A DNA stretch of 38,313 bases from a virus: the IMG/VR virus record IMGVR_UViG_3300021139_000049, positions 1 to 38,313 of that record; one strand, written 5' to 3'. Below the pieces are notes generated by a model. That model searched no databases. It saw only the letters and a list, made by a program, of their open reading frames with translations, and was not told the origin of the DNA. Made by a program: the position numbers and the translations under genes. Positions 38,249 to 38,313 of this stretch are shown piece by piece; the stretch's first letter is position 1, and every line of letters starts with the position of its first letter.

Positions 38249-38313
38249 ATGGCTGAACTGATCCTCACTGAAGAAGAAAAAGCCGCCTCGACTTGGCTGG
38301 AACTGCCTGACGA
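38249..38313 (+). CDS. N-terminal fragment of a small protein, cut by the window edge
   Basis: ATG at 38249 has GGGAGAAAGGA nine to ten bases upstream and opens a frame of 21 codons plus two bases (MAELILTEEEKAASTWLELP). The segment is acidic and helical. The leftover GA joins in frame with base 1 to the open frame ending at 139 if the molecule is circular, giving about 67 residues. No family is recognised. Confidence 0.6.
   Translation, partial: MAELILTEEEKAASTWLELPD

Noticed and set aside
1-38313. CRISPR arrays, insertion sequences and rRNA genes
   Set aside because: No regularly spaced repeats, transposase motifs or rRNA-like sequence were seen on either strand.

Overview
The window reads as a nearly complete, probably complete and circularly permuted, temperate podovirus-type phage genome from a high-GC bacterium. 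Head genes resemble the Bordetella phage BPP-1 (Bbp) type: a T7-like connector, a Bbp19-like protein, scaffold, major capsid protein and Bbp16-like cement protein. The tail and ejection proteins are of T7 type (adaptor gp11, nozzle gp12, internal virion proteins gp13 to gp16, fibre and spike). No phage RNA polymerase, reverse transcriptase or CRISPR array is visible. The host cannot be named from the sequence. The phage carries the 3' part of a bacterial tRNA-Asn(GTT), so the host probably has a matching tRNA-Asn with acceptor strand TCCGGAG; the GC-rich coding style would fit, for example, Acidobacteriota or a deltaproteobacterial lineage (a soft inference).

Layout. (a) 1-1660, plus strand: the end of a small gene, a small helix-turn-helix protein (excisionase candidate), a tyrosine integrase, then an attP-like site made of a tRNA-Asn 3' fragment flanked by two 19-bp direct repeats. 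(b) 1661-28608, minus strand, read right to left: small and large terminase, three small genes, a tRNA-Tyr with tRNA-like debris, a lysis cassette (M15 endolysin, a virion-like protein, a GTA-type holin and a spanin-like protein), connector, scaffold, capsid, cement, adaptor, nozzle, four ejection proteins including one of 2579 residues, fibre, spike and a 27-residue ORF. (c) 28601-33259, minus strand: the early leftward genes Cro-like, CII-like, several small proteins, a DUF1064 nuclease-like protein, a replication protein, DnaB helicase, an HNH protein and NinB. (d) 33260-34506: the immunity region, with divergent cro and cI promoters, CI-like repressor, ImmA-like metallopeptidase and an AT-rich two-helix membrane protein, closed by a terminator. 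(e) 34537-38313, plus strand: a second early operon with its own strong promoter, encoding small proteins, an ERF annealing protein, a YqaJ exonuclease and a second, XerC/D-like tyrosine recombinase. The last gene runs off the right edge.

How it works together. CI with ImmA probably holds lysogeny by binding related operators at the cro promoter, in front of cI, and inside the spacer of the promoter at 34537. Induction would open replication leftward and recombination rightward at once. The leftward unit has translationally coupled genes (ATGA, TAATG or TGATG overlaps) almost without a break from cro to terminase; the only sizeable gaps lie around the tRNA-Tyr. The right-edge ORF fragment continues in frame into the left-edge fragment, and both presumed arm-type sites lie beside one att core. 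Both facts point to an unintegrated, circular map rather than a prophage cut from a chromosome.
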